Both the position numbers and the translations under genes were made by a program. From positions 1 to 33,057 of the forward strand of contig NATP01000002.1 of NCBI GenBank assembly GCA_002085375.1: a DNA stretch of 33,057 bases. Reading direction: 5' to 3'. Below, piece after piece: positions 1 through 8,239 of the stretch. The stretch's first letter is position 1. Each line of letters begins with the position of its first letter. The stretch comes from a candidate division Zixibacteria bacterium 4484_95 (lineage in GTDB: Bacteria; Zixibacteria; MSB-5A5; UBA10806; 4484-95). Under the pieces are notes generated by a model. It saw only the letters and a program-made list of their open reading frames with translations, was not told where the DNA came from and ran no database searches.

Positions 1-153
1 TTAAAACGTACAGTTAAAAAGTTGATTTCACAACCTATGGCAGAATTGATATTAAAAGGTGCTTTTAAGCCTGACGATATTGTCGGTATAAGTCTTACAG
101 ACGGTAAGTTGACATTTGAAAAGATAGAATCGGATGTAAAGGAAAAAGTGTAA
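1..153 (+). CDS. clpB: ClpB disaggregase, C-terminal end (partial)
   Basis: The window opens inside a reading frame that ends with TAA at 151-153; 50 residues are visible. The sequence (LKR..KKLISQPMAELILKG, then a short acidic/lysine tail) resembles the C-terminal small domain of the second AAA+ module of ClpB, where the typical form is LKR.IQ..L..PLA..IL.G. ClpB is the Hsp100 ring ATPase that pulls proteins out of aggregates with DnaK. None of the catalytic motifs are inside the window, so the assignment rests on this short tail. ClpA/ClpC-type relatives are less likely because of the residue pattern around the LISQPMAE segment. Confidence 0.75.
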   Translation, partial: LKRTVKKLISQPMAELILKGAFKPDDIVGISLTDGKLTFEKIESDVKEKV

Positions 154-282
154 TCATTATTATTTCGGATTTGCTTTAAGTGATTGAACAACTTATAGTT
201 AATATACTTTTTTTGAAATAATAGTGGAATTGGAATTAAGGTCTTGATTTTTAAGTAAAGAAATAATAATTTTGGAAAGGTT

Positions 283-672
283 ATGGTTTACAAATCGTTT
301 TGGTTGGTTTTGTGTATTCTTACTATTGTTTTTTTAGGTTGCTCTAAAGAAACGCAGGTCATTAATGAAGAAACTCTTTTTGAACAAGCCAACAAAGCTC
401 AGATGGTTCAAAATTATGGGCAAGCGGTTGACATTTATCAGAGGATAATAGATGATTACCCGGATAGTCCTAAACTCGATAAAGCACTATTTATGATCGG
501 GTATATAAAGATGGAGAATCTCAACGAGAAAGAAGATGCTTTGAGTTATTTTAATCGGTTAATAGAGAAATATCCCGATTCAGACCTGGTAGATGATGCC
601 CAATTCATGATTGAATCAATAGAATCAGGCAAAGATATCCTGTCGAAGTTTAAAAATAAAACCTCTCCTTAA
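283..672 (+). CDS. TPR-type lipoprotein, BamD/YbgF-like
   Basis: A 129-residue protein with a lipoprotein signal peptide: a short basic start, a hydrophobic run at about residues 6-18 and the lipobox LGC at 18-20, so Cys20 would be lipidated. The mature part carries two tetratricopeptide-like helical repeats with the A.......Y..I...YPDSP..D.A.FMIGYI pattern seen in BamD, YbgF/CpoB and related outer-membrane lipoproteins. It is roughly half the length of BamD, so a complete BamD role is not claimed. The purine-rich GGAAAGG sits unusually close to the ATG at 283. A 129-bp gap separates it from clpB. Likely a periplasm-facing scaffold protein; function otherwise unknown. Confidence 0.6.
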   Translation: MVYKSFWLVLCILTIVFLGCSKETQVINEETLFEQANKAQMVQNYGQAVDIYQRIIDDYPDSPKLDKALFMIGYIKMENLNEKEDALSYFNRLIEKYPDSDLVDDAQFMIESIESGKDILSKFKNKTSP

Positions 673-703
673 TATCAATAAAGCCCATGGCGTTGATATT
701 TAG

Positions 704-1099
704 AACGATGATGAGACGATCGGACAAATCGGTCGAGGGTTTTTAGTTCTGGTTGGTGCTCAGAAAGACGATACTTTAAAGCAAGCAAATTACCTGGCGG
801 ATAAATGTGCCGGATTGAGGGTTTTTGAGGATGAAAATGGTAAGATGAATCTTTCAATCAAGGATATCGGTGGCGAAGTATTGGTTGTTTCGCAATTCAC
901 TCTTTGTGCTGATGTCTCAAAGGGGAGAAGGCCATCTTTTGATGGGGCTATGCCGCCGGCCGATGCCGAAAGACTTTATATGCAATTCTGTGAGTTGCTA
1001 ACAGGGCATGGATTAAATGTTCAGACAGGACGGTTCGGAGCTAAAATGGCTGTTGAGCTTATAAACGATGGTCCTGTCACTTTAATTCTGGAAAATTGA
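704..1099 (+). CDS. dtd: D-aminoacyl-tRNA deacylase, start codon missing
   Basis: Dtd hydrolyses D-amino acids from mischarged tRNA. The frame 704-1099 reads as Dtd from DDETIGQIGRGFLVLVG onward, with both active-site motifs: SQFTL and, near the C-terminus, NDGPVT (the Gly-cisPro motif). What is missing is the first strand (normally M..xIQRVxxA). The codon at 701-703 is an in-frame TAG, and from there no ATG, GTG or TTG occurs in frame until the TTG at 815, which would remove about 37 more conserved residues. Weak N-terminal similarity (INKAHGVDI) lies upstream of the TAG in the same frame. The gene may be decayed at its 5' end, the sequence may contain an error, or a non-canonical start is used. 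It overlaps maf by 4 bases. Confidence 0.7.
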   Translation, partial: NDDETIGQIGRGFLVLVGAQKDDTLKQANYLADKCAGLRVFEDENGKMNLSIKDIGGEVLVVSQFTLCADVSKGRRPSFDGAMPPADAERLYMQFCELLTGHGLNVQTGRFGAKMAVELINDGPVTLILEN

Positions 1100-1665
1100 A
1101 AATAATACTTGCGTCAAGTTCACCACGACGGTTTAAACTTCTTATGGAGGAAGGGTATAAATTTGAAGTGGTGTCTCCAGATGTTGATGAAATAAGGTTA
1201 CCAGCTGAATCACCTCAGGATTATGTTCGCCGGTTGGCTCTGGTTAAGGCAAGGTCTGTTTTGGTAGATAAAGCGCTGGTTATCGGAGCTGATACTGTAG
1301 TGGTGCTTGGCGATGAATTTTTAAATAAGCCATCATCAGAATTAGAAGCAAAAGTTATTCTTGAGAAACTTTCGGGAAATGTTCATACGGTTTATACGGG
1401 TTTAAGTATGATCTGTTCTGTTTGCGGAAAGGAGGATTCTGATTTTGATAAAACAATTGTTCATTTTAACTACTTGACTGAGAAATCAATTTTAAAATAT
1501 ATAGAAAGTGGTGAGCCTATGGATAAGGCTGGAGCTTATGGTATCCAGGGAATGGGGTCGTTTCTTGTTAAAAAGATAGAAGGTAAACTTGATACGGTAA
1601 TAGGTTTTCCCAAGGAGCTTTTTAAAAAGATGCTGAAGGAGCATGAAGATTGCCTGAAAGTTTAG
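1096..1665 (+). CDS. maf: Maf-family nucleoside triphosphate pyrophosphatase
   Basis: A 189-residue enzyme of the Maf/YhdE family, which hydrolyses non-canonical or excess nucleoside triphosphates (dTTP/UTP or m7GTP-type) to monophosphates; historically called septum formation inhibitor. Family motifs are present in order: SSSPRR near the N-terminus, IGADTVV around residue 57, a SGNVHTVYTG segment, and DKAGAYGIQG near residue 143. The start is the TTG at 1096, whose last two bases form the TGA stop of dtd, indicating translational coupling. Its own end overlaps the next start by 16 bases. Length is normal for the family. Confidence 0.9.
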   Translation: MKIILASSSPRRFKLLMEEGYKFEVVSPDVDEIRLPAESPQDYVRRLALVKARSVLVDKALVIGADTVVVLGDEFLNKPSSELEAKVILEKLSGNVHTVYTGLSMICSVCGKEDSDFDKTIVHFNYLTEKSILKYIESGEPMDKAGAYGIQGMGSFLVKKIEGKLDTVIGFPKELFKKMLKEHEDCLKV

Positions 1666-2387
1666 GAGAAAAACTTCGCGAACTCAGAGAAAAGCAAGGA
1701 CTCAGCCGGGAACAGCTTTACTCTCGGACCAAAATTTTGGTGAAGTATATTGAGGCGTTAGAGGACGGCCGATGGGACCTTCTACCTGGACAGGTTTACC
1801 TAAAACCTTTTGTAAAAAGTATTGCCGAGGTTTTAGGTGTGAACTATAAAGAGCTGTATTCGTTAATTGATAAAACTGATTATGAAAAAAAGGATAGAAC
1901 GGTTAAGCCTGAGAATGTAAAATTTGATTATCGTTGGTTGGTTATTTTATTAATGGCTATGCTTGTCGCTTTAGTAATAATACTCTTACATCCCTCGATG
2001 TCCGGTGACAAAACCCATAGTGAAGGTGTAAATCTTTCCATTATGTCAGATAAAAATATTGCTAAAGGGGATGGTAGAAGACATTCTACAAGACTGGACA
2101 TTCCTTCGGATTTCATTTTCAGCGATTCTTTTCATACTCTTGAATTGATAGCTACTGATACCGTCTGGCTTATGCTAACGGCTGGCGATGATACTCTTTA
2201 TACGGGTATCCTTTCACCCGGAAAGAAAATCAGTCGAGAGTCATTTAAACCGTTTGAGCTGGCAATGGGTAAGAGCAATTGTTTGGAAATTATTTATAAT
2301 AATCAGAAGCTGGATAACGAGAGGTATTTGAAAGATAGGAGACGTATCAAGTTTTCGGACTTAGTTATTTCCGATGTGGATAAATAG
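1650..2387 (+). CDS. rodZ: RodZ-like helix-turn-helix membrane protein
   Basis: A 245-residue protein with RodZ architecture. Residues 1-70 form a Cro/cI-type helix-turn-helix domain (LGEKLRELREKQGLSREQL...YIEALEDGRWDLLPGQVYLKPFV). A linker is followed by one membrane span at about residues 94-114, then an extracytoplasmic C-terminal domain of the DUF4115 type. RodZ links MreB filaments to the wall-elongation machine. The mreCD/mrdA/rodA genes are in this window about 23 kb downstream; mreB is not visible. The start is a TTG at 1650 inside the end of maf. Some regulators of the HTH_25 family look alike, but the membrane span and DUF4115-like tail favour RodZ. Confidence 0.8.
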   Translation: MPESLGEKLRELREKQGLSREQLYSRTKILVKYIEALEDGRWDLLPGQVYLKPFVKSIAEVLGVNYKELYSLIDKTDYEKKDRTVKPENVKFDYRWLVILLMAMLVALVIILLHPSMSGDKTHSEGVNLSIMSDKNIAKGDGRRHSTRLDIPSDFIFSDSFHTLELIATDTVWLMLTAGDDTLYTGILSPGKKISRESFKPFELAMGKSNCLEIIYNNQKLDNERYLKDRRRIKFSDLVISDVDK

Positions 2388-2396
2388 AGGATTAAT

Positions 2397-2876
2397 GTGA
2401 GAGTAAACAAGTTTGCAGAGAGATTGACCAGGGTATATCACCGTTTAACGGTGAAGACCCAACCGATAAATTTCTTGTCTTCAGTTGATGATTACATCAA
2501 CGTACTGCTGACATCGAATATCGATCCCCGTTCCCACAATTATATCAAGAGATTTACGATTATTAAGCCTTATTCGAGCGATATAAATTCTTTTTATCTT
2601 CCCAAGAGGTCTTTTATTAATAGAGTTGCGGCTCAGGGTATATCGGTATGTATTGATTTGGATTTCAATCCTAATTTTTTCAATTCGAGTGTTTGCATAA
2701 TGACAAAAGCACCGGTGCGTATCGGTTTTGCCAAGGGTTTGGGATTACCTTACTATAATTTGGAGATTGATATTGATAGCGATAAAGTGTCGACCAAGGA
2801 ATCTTACAATCAATTTATAAAGGTACTTTACAATTTTAAGAATGAAGGAGAGGAGATTGCTCCTATCAAAACTTGA
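2397..2876 (+). CDS. Hypothetical protein, possibly DUF6913/GT9-like
   Basis: A 159-residue protein I do not confidently recognise. It starts at GTG 2397, with AGAGGA at 2386-2391 as ribosome binding site. The central part (GISVCIDLDFNPNFFNSSVC, then TKAPVRIGFA) resembles the Rossmann-type segment of heptosyltransferase-like proteins and of a small family of unknown function often seen in Bacteroidota. There is no signal peptide or membrane span. It lies between rodZ and smc and overlaps the 5' end of smc, so it is probably co-translated with it. Function unknown. Confidence 0.5.
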   Translation: MRVNKFAERLTRVYHRLTVKTQPINFLSSVDDYINVLLTSNIDPRSHNYIKRFTIIKPYSSDINSFYLPKRSFINRVAAQGISVCIDLDFNPNFFNSSVCIMTKAPVRIGFAKGLGLPYYNLEIDIDSDKVSTKESYNQFIKVLYNFKNEGEEIAPIKT

Positions 2877-5800
2877 ATTGCACGGATTTAAGTCATTTCC
2901 CAACAGAACCGAGCTCAGTTTTGATAACGGGATAATGGCTATAGTTGGTCCTAATGGTTGTGGTAAGACAAACATACTTGATTCCATAAGATGGGTTCTT
3001 GGTGAACAACGTTCTTCTCTTCTGCGCGGTTCTAAAATGGAGGAGGTAATCTTTAACGGATCCGGCCAGCAAAGACCTGCGGACATGGCTGAGGTTAGCC
3101 TTACAATCAAAAATAACCGAGGTGTTTTACCGCTTGAGTATGATGAACTCGTTGTTTCACGTCGTCTCTACCGTTCTGGCGAATCGGAATATTTAATCAA
3201 TAAAACAGCGTGCCGTTTGAGGGACATAGTCGACCTGTTTGCCGATACTGGGATGGGGGCACACGCTTACAGCCTTTTCCAACCCAGCATGATCGATTCT
3301 GTGCTATCTGACAATGCTGAAGAACGCAGGTATATGTTTGAGGAGGCTGCTGGTATAACCAGATACAAAAACCGAAAAAAGGAAACCCTGAAAAAGCTGG
3401 AGAATACAGAGGCCGACTTAATTAGGCTTAGCGATATCATAAATGAAATCTCGAAGAATGTACGCTCATTAAGACGGCAGGCATCGAAAGCTAAAAGGTA
3501 TAAAAACATCAAGGAGGAATTGAGAAACCTTGAAATCAAACGTGCTTCCGCTAAGCTATTCGATCTAGAACAAAAGATAAAAGCATGTTCTGATAGAATA
3601 AACGTTTTTCGAACCGATCAGCAAGCCATTAAGACAGACATTGATAAAGAGGAAGCAACTATTGAACATTTGAAGTTAGAAACGACCCGGTTAAGTGATG
3701 AAATTTCTGATAAGGCCTCTAAAACAGCAGAACTTTCCGAACAGGGTATACGTTTTGAGAATGAAATTACAAGCATTCAAACTCGTCTTTCATCAGGCCG
3801 TGAAAATGTCAATTTATGGAATAGGGAGATAGAAAACTTAAAACAACGGATAAAATCACTGGAAACCCAGCAAAGCCAGATTGAAAAGCAACACAACGAA
3901 AAATCCACTGGTTTAAAGAGTCTGGACCAGGAGACGATTAGGGCAGAATCTCGTGTTATTTTTCTCAGGGAAAAACTTGATAAGTTTGAGGCTTCCCTGG
4001 AGTCCTTAAAAGAGAGCCGGCACAAACTTGAAAACGAGATTACTGCTGATACAATCAAGCATGATTCAATATTAAATTCGCTTGAACGTTTAACCAACCT
4101 GAAAAGGAGTATGGATAAATCCATTTGGGATTATCGGGTTAAAAAGGAAAAGTTGCAGGAAGAACTGAGATTGCATAGGGCAAAAATAGAAGAGTGTAAG
4201 GCAGATGTTATTAGAATCGATAGGAGGTTAGGGGAGAATAATCAAGAGCAAATCGGGCTTCTTTCCCAGATTGATGACATCAAAAAGAAGATATCGCTCT
4301 GCAACGCGGAAAAATCAGCAGTCGAGGCAAAGATTGATTTGTTATCACAGATGGTTATTCACTACGAGGGTTACGGTTCGGGCATCAAAGATCTATTTGC
4401 ATGGGCGGATAAACCTGAGGGTTTGGTTGATACTTTAACAAACCTGTTAAAGGTGGATAAACAATATCACTTGGCGGTTGAGTCCGCTTTGAACAAATAT
4501 GGGCAACTCGTGGTTTGCCATACCCGTGATGACGTTTACAGATGTATCGATTATCTGAAGTCCAATTCGTTAGGGCGAGTTGGATTTTTGATTCTTGATA
4601 ATGTGGATCACGCAAATGTTAGTGTCAAACCAATAAAAGCCGAGGGTTATATCTCTAATGTGGCTGAGCTAATAGATTGTTTAGATTATCTAAAGCCAGT
4701 GATGGAAAGAATTTTTGCGAACATCTCGGTTTTTGAATCAGGAAAGATTCCCGATGATTACAGTAGTGAGGCGGTGGACCTTGACGGTAACTACTATAAC
4801 CCTTTCGGCATAATTGCAGGTGGAAAATCGGATATTACTTTAATTGGCAAGATGGATGAACTTTCTGGTCTGAAAGATTTGCTTGGATCTCTCAAGAAAA
4901 AGCAGGATTATCTTGAACGGAGCCTTCAGCAAAGCCAGTCATCATTGACCGAGCACCGTAAGGGAAAATTGGTTCTTGATGAACAAAAAAAGACACTATT
5001 ATTTAAACGTGAAAACTTATTCAGGGAGTTGACAAAATTAGAATTTGAATTTCAAGAGTGTGTTAACCGTCTTGAGCAATTATCATCTGACAGTGCGGAT
5101 ACGGATAAGCAATTAAAAAACTTTGAGTGTCAAAAAGATGAAATCAAAAGTCGAATAACAGACAGTGAGTCCCGTTTACAGAAGCTCAATCAACAGATTA
5201 GCCAATTATCAGACGATCAAAAAAAGCATGTTAATGATTATGAGAACGCTTCATCGGAATTGAGCAAGTTACGGCTTAAATCGGTTGAGATATCCGGTCT
5301 TTTACAAAAGCTTGGGGAAGACATGAAGCGTATTTCAGAGTTGATAGATGAGGCTACAAAGATGGTTGACTATAAATCAGAGATGATTGACACGGAACAT
5401 AGCAAATGGCATGAACTTGAGAGCCGTAAAGATGAGATAAAGTCGAAATTGATTGAAGTTTCCCGGGCAAAGGATACGGTTGAGGATAACAAGATCGATC
5501 TTAACAACAAAAGGGGTGCATTGGCACAACAACGTGATGAATCTGAGGGGGTGTTGAAATCCCTTCGTAAAAAGAGTAGTGAAATTAATGAGAAGATACA
5601 TCAAGAGGAGCTTAAACTCGCAGATTTGAAGAATTCTCTTAAGACGGTCGAAGAGGGTATTTTTAGCGAATATGGTGTTTGGGCAACAGGCGCTAAAGAT
5701 AAAGAATATGATGAATCCCTGATAAATTCGGAGATAGAACGACTGAAGAATATTATTGAAAAGGTTGGTCCGATTAATATGCTGGCAGATGAGGAGTATA

Positions 5801-6372
5801 ATAACGAGAAAGATCGACTTGATTTTTTAGAGTCACAATATGCTGATTTAAAAGAAGCTAAATCGTCACTTAATGCTGCTATAAGGAAGATAAACCAGAC
5901 CGCCAGAGAGAAGTTTTCCGATACGTTTGAGCTTATAAAAGAGAATTTCCAGAAAGTATTCGAGACATTATTCGAGGGTGGAACCGCCGAGGTTAGATTA
6001 GCCGACCCGGATGATTTACTTAATTCACCTATTGAGATAACGGCCCGGCCTAAGGGTAAGAAGCTTGTTTCTCTCAATCAGCTTTCCGGTGGCGAAAGAG
6101 CTTTGACAGCTATCTCTTTGTTGTTTGCGATTTACATGGTTAAACCAAGCCCATTCTGCATCCTTGATGAGATCGATGCCCCTCTTGATGATGCCAATAT
6201 TGGTCGATTCATAAAGCTTATAAGAAAATTCACCCAGTCAACTCAGTTTATAGTTATAACTCATAATAAAAGAACAATGGAGGCCGCTGGTATCCTGTAT
6301 GGTGTTACGATGGAAACACCGGGCATATCGAGAATAGTCTCGGTGAAATTTAACGGTGATGGTGGTGAATAA
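2857..6372 (+). CDS. smc: Chromosome partition protein SMC
   Basis: Full-length SMC, about 1171 residues, the ATPase of bacterial condensin. Visible parts: N-terminal ATP-binding head with Walker A GPNGCGKT (Lys37), two long coiled-coil arms, a hinge domain around residues 505-650 (starts near YEGYGSGIKDL), and the C-terminal head with signature LSGGE (about residue 1076) and Walker B ending ILDEID (Asp1104, Glu1105). An upstream ATG at 2842 would place a strong Shine-Dalgarno (AAGGAGAGGAG, 2845-2855) inside the coding sequence. The TTG at 2857 fits both this site and the family N-terminus (L.KLEL.GFKSF), so I prefer it. The 5' end overlaps the previous gene by 20 bases. Its partners ScpA/ScpB are not in this window. 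Confidence 0.95.
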   Translation: MLLSKLELHGFKSFPNRTELSFDNGIMAIVGPNGCGKTNILDSIRWVLGEQRSSLLRGSKMEEVIFNGSGQQRPADMAEVSLTIKNNRGVLPLEYDELVVSRRLYRSGESEYLINKTACRLRDIVDLFADTGMGAHAYSLFQPSMIDSVLSDNAEERRYMFEEAAGITRYKNRKKETLKKLENTEADLIRLSDIINEISKNVRSLRRQASKAKRYKNIKEELRNLEIKRASAKLFDLEQKIKACSDRINVFRTDQQAIKTDIDKEEATIEHLKLETTRLSDEISDKASKTAELSEQGIRFENEITSIQTRLSSGRENVNLWNREIENLKQRIKSLETQQSQIEKQHNEKSTGLKSLDQETIRAESRVIFLREKLDKFEASLESLKESRHKLENEITADTIKHDSILNSLERLTNLKRSMDKSIWDYRVKKEKLQEELRLHRAKIEECKADVIRIDRRLGENNQEQIGLLSQIDDIKKKISLCNAEKSAVEAKIDLLSQMVIHYEGYGSGIKDLFAWADKPEGLVDTLTNLLKVDKQYHLAVESALNKYGQLVVCHTRDDVYRCIDYLKSNSLGRVGFLILDNVDHANVSVKPIKAEGYISNVAELIDCLDYLKPVMERIFANISVFESGKIPDDYSSEAVDLDGNYYNPFGIIAGGKSDITLIGKMDELSGLKDLLGSLKKKQDYLERSLQQSQSSLTEHRKGKLVLDEQKKTLLFKRENLFRELTKLEFEFQECVNRLEQLSSDSADTDKQLKNFECQKDEIKSRITDSESRLQKLNQQISQLSDDQKKHVNDYENASSELSKLRLKSVEISGLLQKLGEDMKRISELIDEATKMVDYKSEMIDTEHSKWHELESRKDEIKSKLIEVSRAKDTVEDNKIDLNNKRGALAQQRDESEGVLKSLRKKSSEINEKIHQEELKLADLKNSLKTVEEGIFSEYGVWATGAKDKEYDESLINSEIERLKNIIEKVGPINMLADEEYNNEKDRLDFLESQYADLKEAKSSLNAAIRKINQTAREKFSDTFELIKENFQKVFETLFEGGTAEVRLADPDDLLNSPIEITARPKGKKLVSLNQLSGGERALTAISLLFAIYMVKPSPFCILDEIDAPLDDANIGRFIKLIRKFTQSTQFIVITHNKRTMEAAGILYGVTMETPGISRIVSVKFNGDGGE

Positions 6373-6377
6373 TAAAT

Positions 6378-7259
6378 ATGATGAACCGATTTGTTGAGGG
6401 CTTAGCCAAGACAAGGAATGGTATTTTTGGCAGAATAGGCGGTCTATTCAATAAAAAAATCGATGAGGAATTTCTTGAAATACTTGAAGAGAATCTCATT
6501 CTTGCTGATGTTGGTCCGGGTCCGACGGCCAGTATTATCAATGTCTTAAAAGAAAATAGAGACGACAATCCGTTTGAGGTTTTAAAAGAGGAAATATATA
6601 AGCGAGTAAATGTAGTCAGCCCTAAAGATGTCAGTAGGGAACCTAAGCCAAGTGTGATTATGTTTGTTGGTGTCAATGGTTCGGGGAAAACAACATCGAT
6701 TGGTAAGCTGGCAGCTAGGTTTATAAACGAAGGCAAAGATGTTATTTTGGCAGCTGCTGATACATTCAGAGCCGCTGCCACTGAACAACTGGGTTTGTGG
6801 GCTGAAAAAGTTGGTGCTCAGTTTATTAAATCGGTCACCGGAGCCGATCCCGCTGCCGTAGCTTTTGATGCAATTAAAGCAGGAGTTGCCAAGGGAGCTG
6901 ATTATGTCCTTATCGATACCGCTGGGAGACTTCAGACACGTGTTAATCTCATGGAGGAATTGAAAAAAATTAAGCGAGTTGCCAACAAAGCGATGGCTGG
7001 GGCACCGCATGAAGTATGGTTGGTTCTTGATGCCTCTATCGGGCAGAACAGCTTTTCACAGGTAGAACTGTTCAATAGGACAGTTGGATTGACGGGGTTG
7101 ATTTTAGCAAAACTGGATGGCACCTCCAAAGGTGGGGCTGTTGTTGCTATATCGGATAAATATGAGTTACCGGTAAAATACGTGGGCCTAGGTGAAAACA
7201 CTAGAGATATTGAGGTATTTGAACCACGGAAGTTTGCCGAAGCGTTTGTGAAAAAATGA
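6378..7259 (+). CDS. ftsY: Signal recognition particle receptor FtsY
   Basis: A 293-residue SRP-type GTPase, the membrane receptor that docks ribosome-SRP complexes at SecYEG. The N domain (about 1-80) is followed by the G domain with P-loop GVNGSGKT (residues 98-105), DTFRAAATEQL, DTAGR from Asp180, AKLD ending Asp247 with GTSKGG after it, and the closing GLGE segment. The long acidic A domain of E. coli FtsY is absent, as is common outside Proteobacteria. Only 5 bases separate it from smc, and its last 4 bases overlap the next gene. The ATG at 6378 is followed directly by another ATG at 6381, so the start could be one codon later. Confidence 0.95.
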   Translation: MMNRFVEGLAKTRNGIFGRIGGLFNKKIDEEFLEILEENLILADVGPGPTASIINVLKENRDDNPFEVLKEEIYKRVNVVSPKDVSREPKPSVIMFVGVNGSGKTTSIGKLAARFINEGKDVILAAADTFRAAATEQLGLWAEKVGAQFIKSVTGADPAAVAFDAIKAGVAKGADYVLIDTAGRLQTRVNLMEELKKIKRVANKAMAGAPHEVWLVLDASIGQNSFSQVELFNRTVGLTGLILAKLDGTSKGGAVVAISDKYELPVKYVGLGENTRDIEVFEPRKFAEAFVKK

Positions 7260-7645
7260 TAGAAATTAAAATAAAGACAACCTCGAGAAACCAGATGCTC
7301 GATATCACTTCGGAGGTCTCGAAACATATTCCTGACGGTTTTTCCGGTCTGGCGTTTCTGTATGTTCCTCATACCACTGCAGGTATTACGATCAACGAGG
7401 GAGCAGACCCCTCGGTTAAAAACGATATTTTAAATCACCTGGCGGAACTTATTCCGTATTCCGGACGTTATACACATATGGAAGGCAACTCGGACGCGCA
7501 TATAAAAAGTAGCCTTATTGGTAATTCGATAAATATTATAGTTCGAGATGGGGGAATTGTTTTGGGTACATGGCAGGCGGTTTTCTTTTGTGAGTTTGAT
7601 GGGCCGAGAAACAGAAAAGTATATCTTAACCTGGTTGGAAAATGA
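7256..7645 (+). CDS. YjbQ family protein (UPF0047)
   Basis: A 129-residue protein of the YjbQ/UPF0047 family. Characteristic segments are VPHTTAGITINEGAD in the first half, a HMEGNSDAHIKSSLIG segment in the middle, and GTWQAVFFCEFDGPR near the C-terminus. Members have been reported to have weak thiamine-phosphate-synthase-like activity, but the physiological role remains unclear. The ATG overlaps the TGA of ftsY in an ATGA arrangement, and the gene overlaps rlmH the same way. Confidence 0.88.
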   Translation: MIEIKIKTTSRNQMLDITSEVSKHIPDGFSGLAFLYVPHTTAGITINEGADPSVKNDILNHLAELIPYSGRYTHMEGNSDAHIKSSLIGNSINIIVRDGGIVLGTWQAVFFCEFDGPRNRKVYLNLVGK

Positions 7646-8115
7646 ATAAAATTAGATTAACAGTAATAGGCAAGCTTCACAACGAATTTGCTAAAAAGTG
7701 GGCTGAACATTACCAGAAATTGATAAGTAAGTACTGCGATCTTGAGATAAAATTCCTCAAGGACGAAAAACTTGTTGAGGGAAAAAACGAGGTTGAGGTC
7801 TTAAGGCGAGAGGGCGAACGTATAATTGAGGCGGTAAAACCCAACGATTTTCTGATCATTTTAGACAGAAAGGGGAAAAAATTCAGGTCTAAGGATTTTG
7901 CCAGATTCCTGGAGGATTATTTTTCACGATCTGATATTACTTTGCATTTTATAATAGGGGGTACAATAGGTATTTCAGAGCAGATATTGAAATTTGCCGA
8001 TATGCGATTGTCCCTTTCGGATATGACGTTTGCTCATCAACTTTCAGTTATAGTCTTTCTTGAGCAGATATACCGCGGTATCAGTATTGCAAAAGGTTTG
8101 CCTTATCATAGATAA
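7642..8115 (+). CDS. rlmH: 23S rRNA pseudouridine-1915 N3-methyltransferase
   Basis: A 157-residue SPOUT-fold methyltransferase that methylates pseudouridine 1915 in helix 69 of 23S rRNA after subunit joining. Family hallmarks are LDRKGK in the middle, the SAM-binding trefoil-knot segment FIIGGTIG, the LSLSDMTFAHQL stretch, and the C-terminal end LPYHR, which is characteristic of the family. Length is typical. It ends the first + strand block; a convergent minus-strand gene follows. Confidence 0.93.
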   Translation: MNKIRLTVIGKLHNEFAKKWAEHYQKLISKYCDLEIKFLKDEKLVEGKNEVEVLRREGERIIEAVKPNDFLIILDRKGKKFRSKDFARFLEDYFSRSDITLHFIIGGTIGISEQILKFADMRLSLSDMTFAHQLSVIVFLEQIYRGISIAKGLPYHR

Positions 8116-8239
8116 GGGTATTTATTTTTCAATAAAAGTGGTATAATTATTTGAACTTGGTCATTCATTCGGATGTGTATAGGATCTTGGTGACTGGTTA
8201 TTGAGTAATGACGAAATTTTATCGTTATGAGGTAAACCC
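8116..8239. other. Convergent intergenic region with weak hairpin
   Basis: The gap between rlmH (+) and the DUF72 gene (-). It contains one short hairpin, ATGACGA at 8208-8214 pairing with TCGTTAT at 8222-8228 across a 7-base loop, with one G-U pair. No convincing U-tract follows on either strand, so a terminator is possible but not shown. Confidence 0.3.

Noticed and set aside
662-720. Recoding of TAG as a sense codon in dtd
   Set aside because: TAG cleanly ends several other genes in the window, including maf, rodZ, comF and the GT2 at 19159-20115, so general reassignment is not supported.
2842-2856. ATG 2842 as the smc start
   Set aside because: It would place the Shine-Dalgarno inside the coding sequence and add residues not found in SMC proteins; TTG 2857 fits better.
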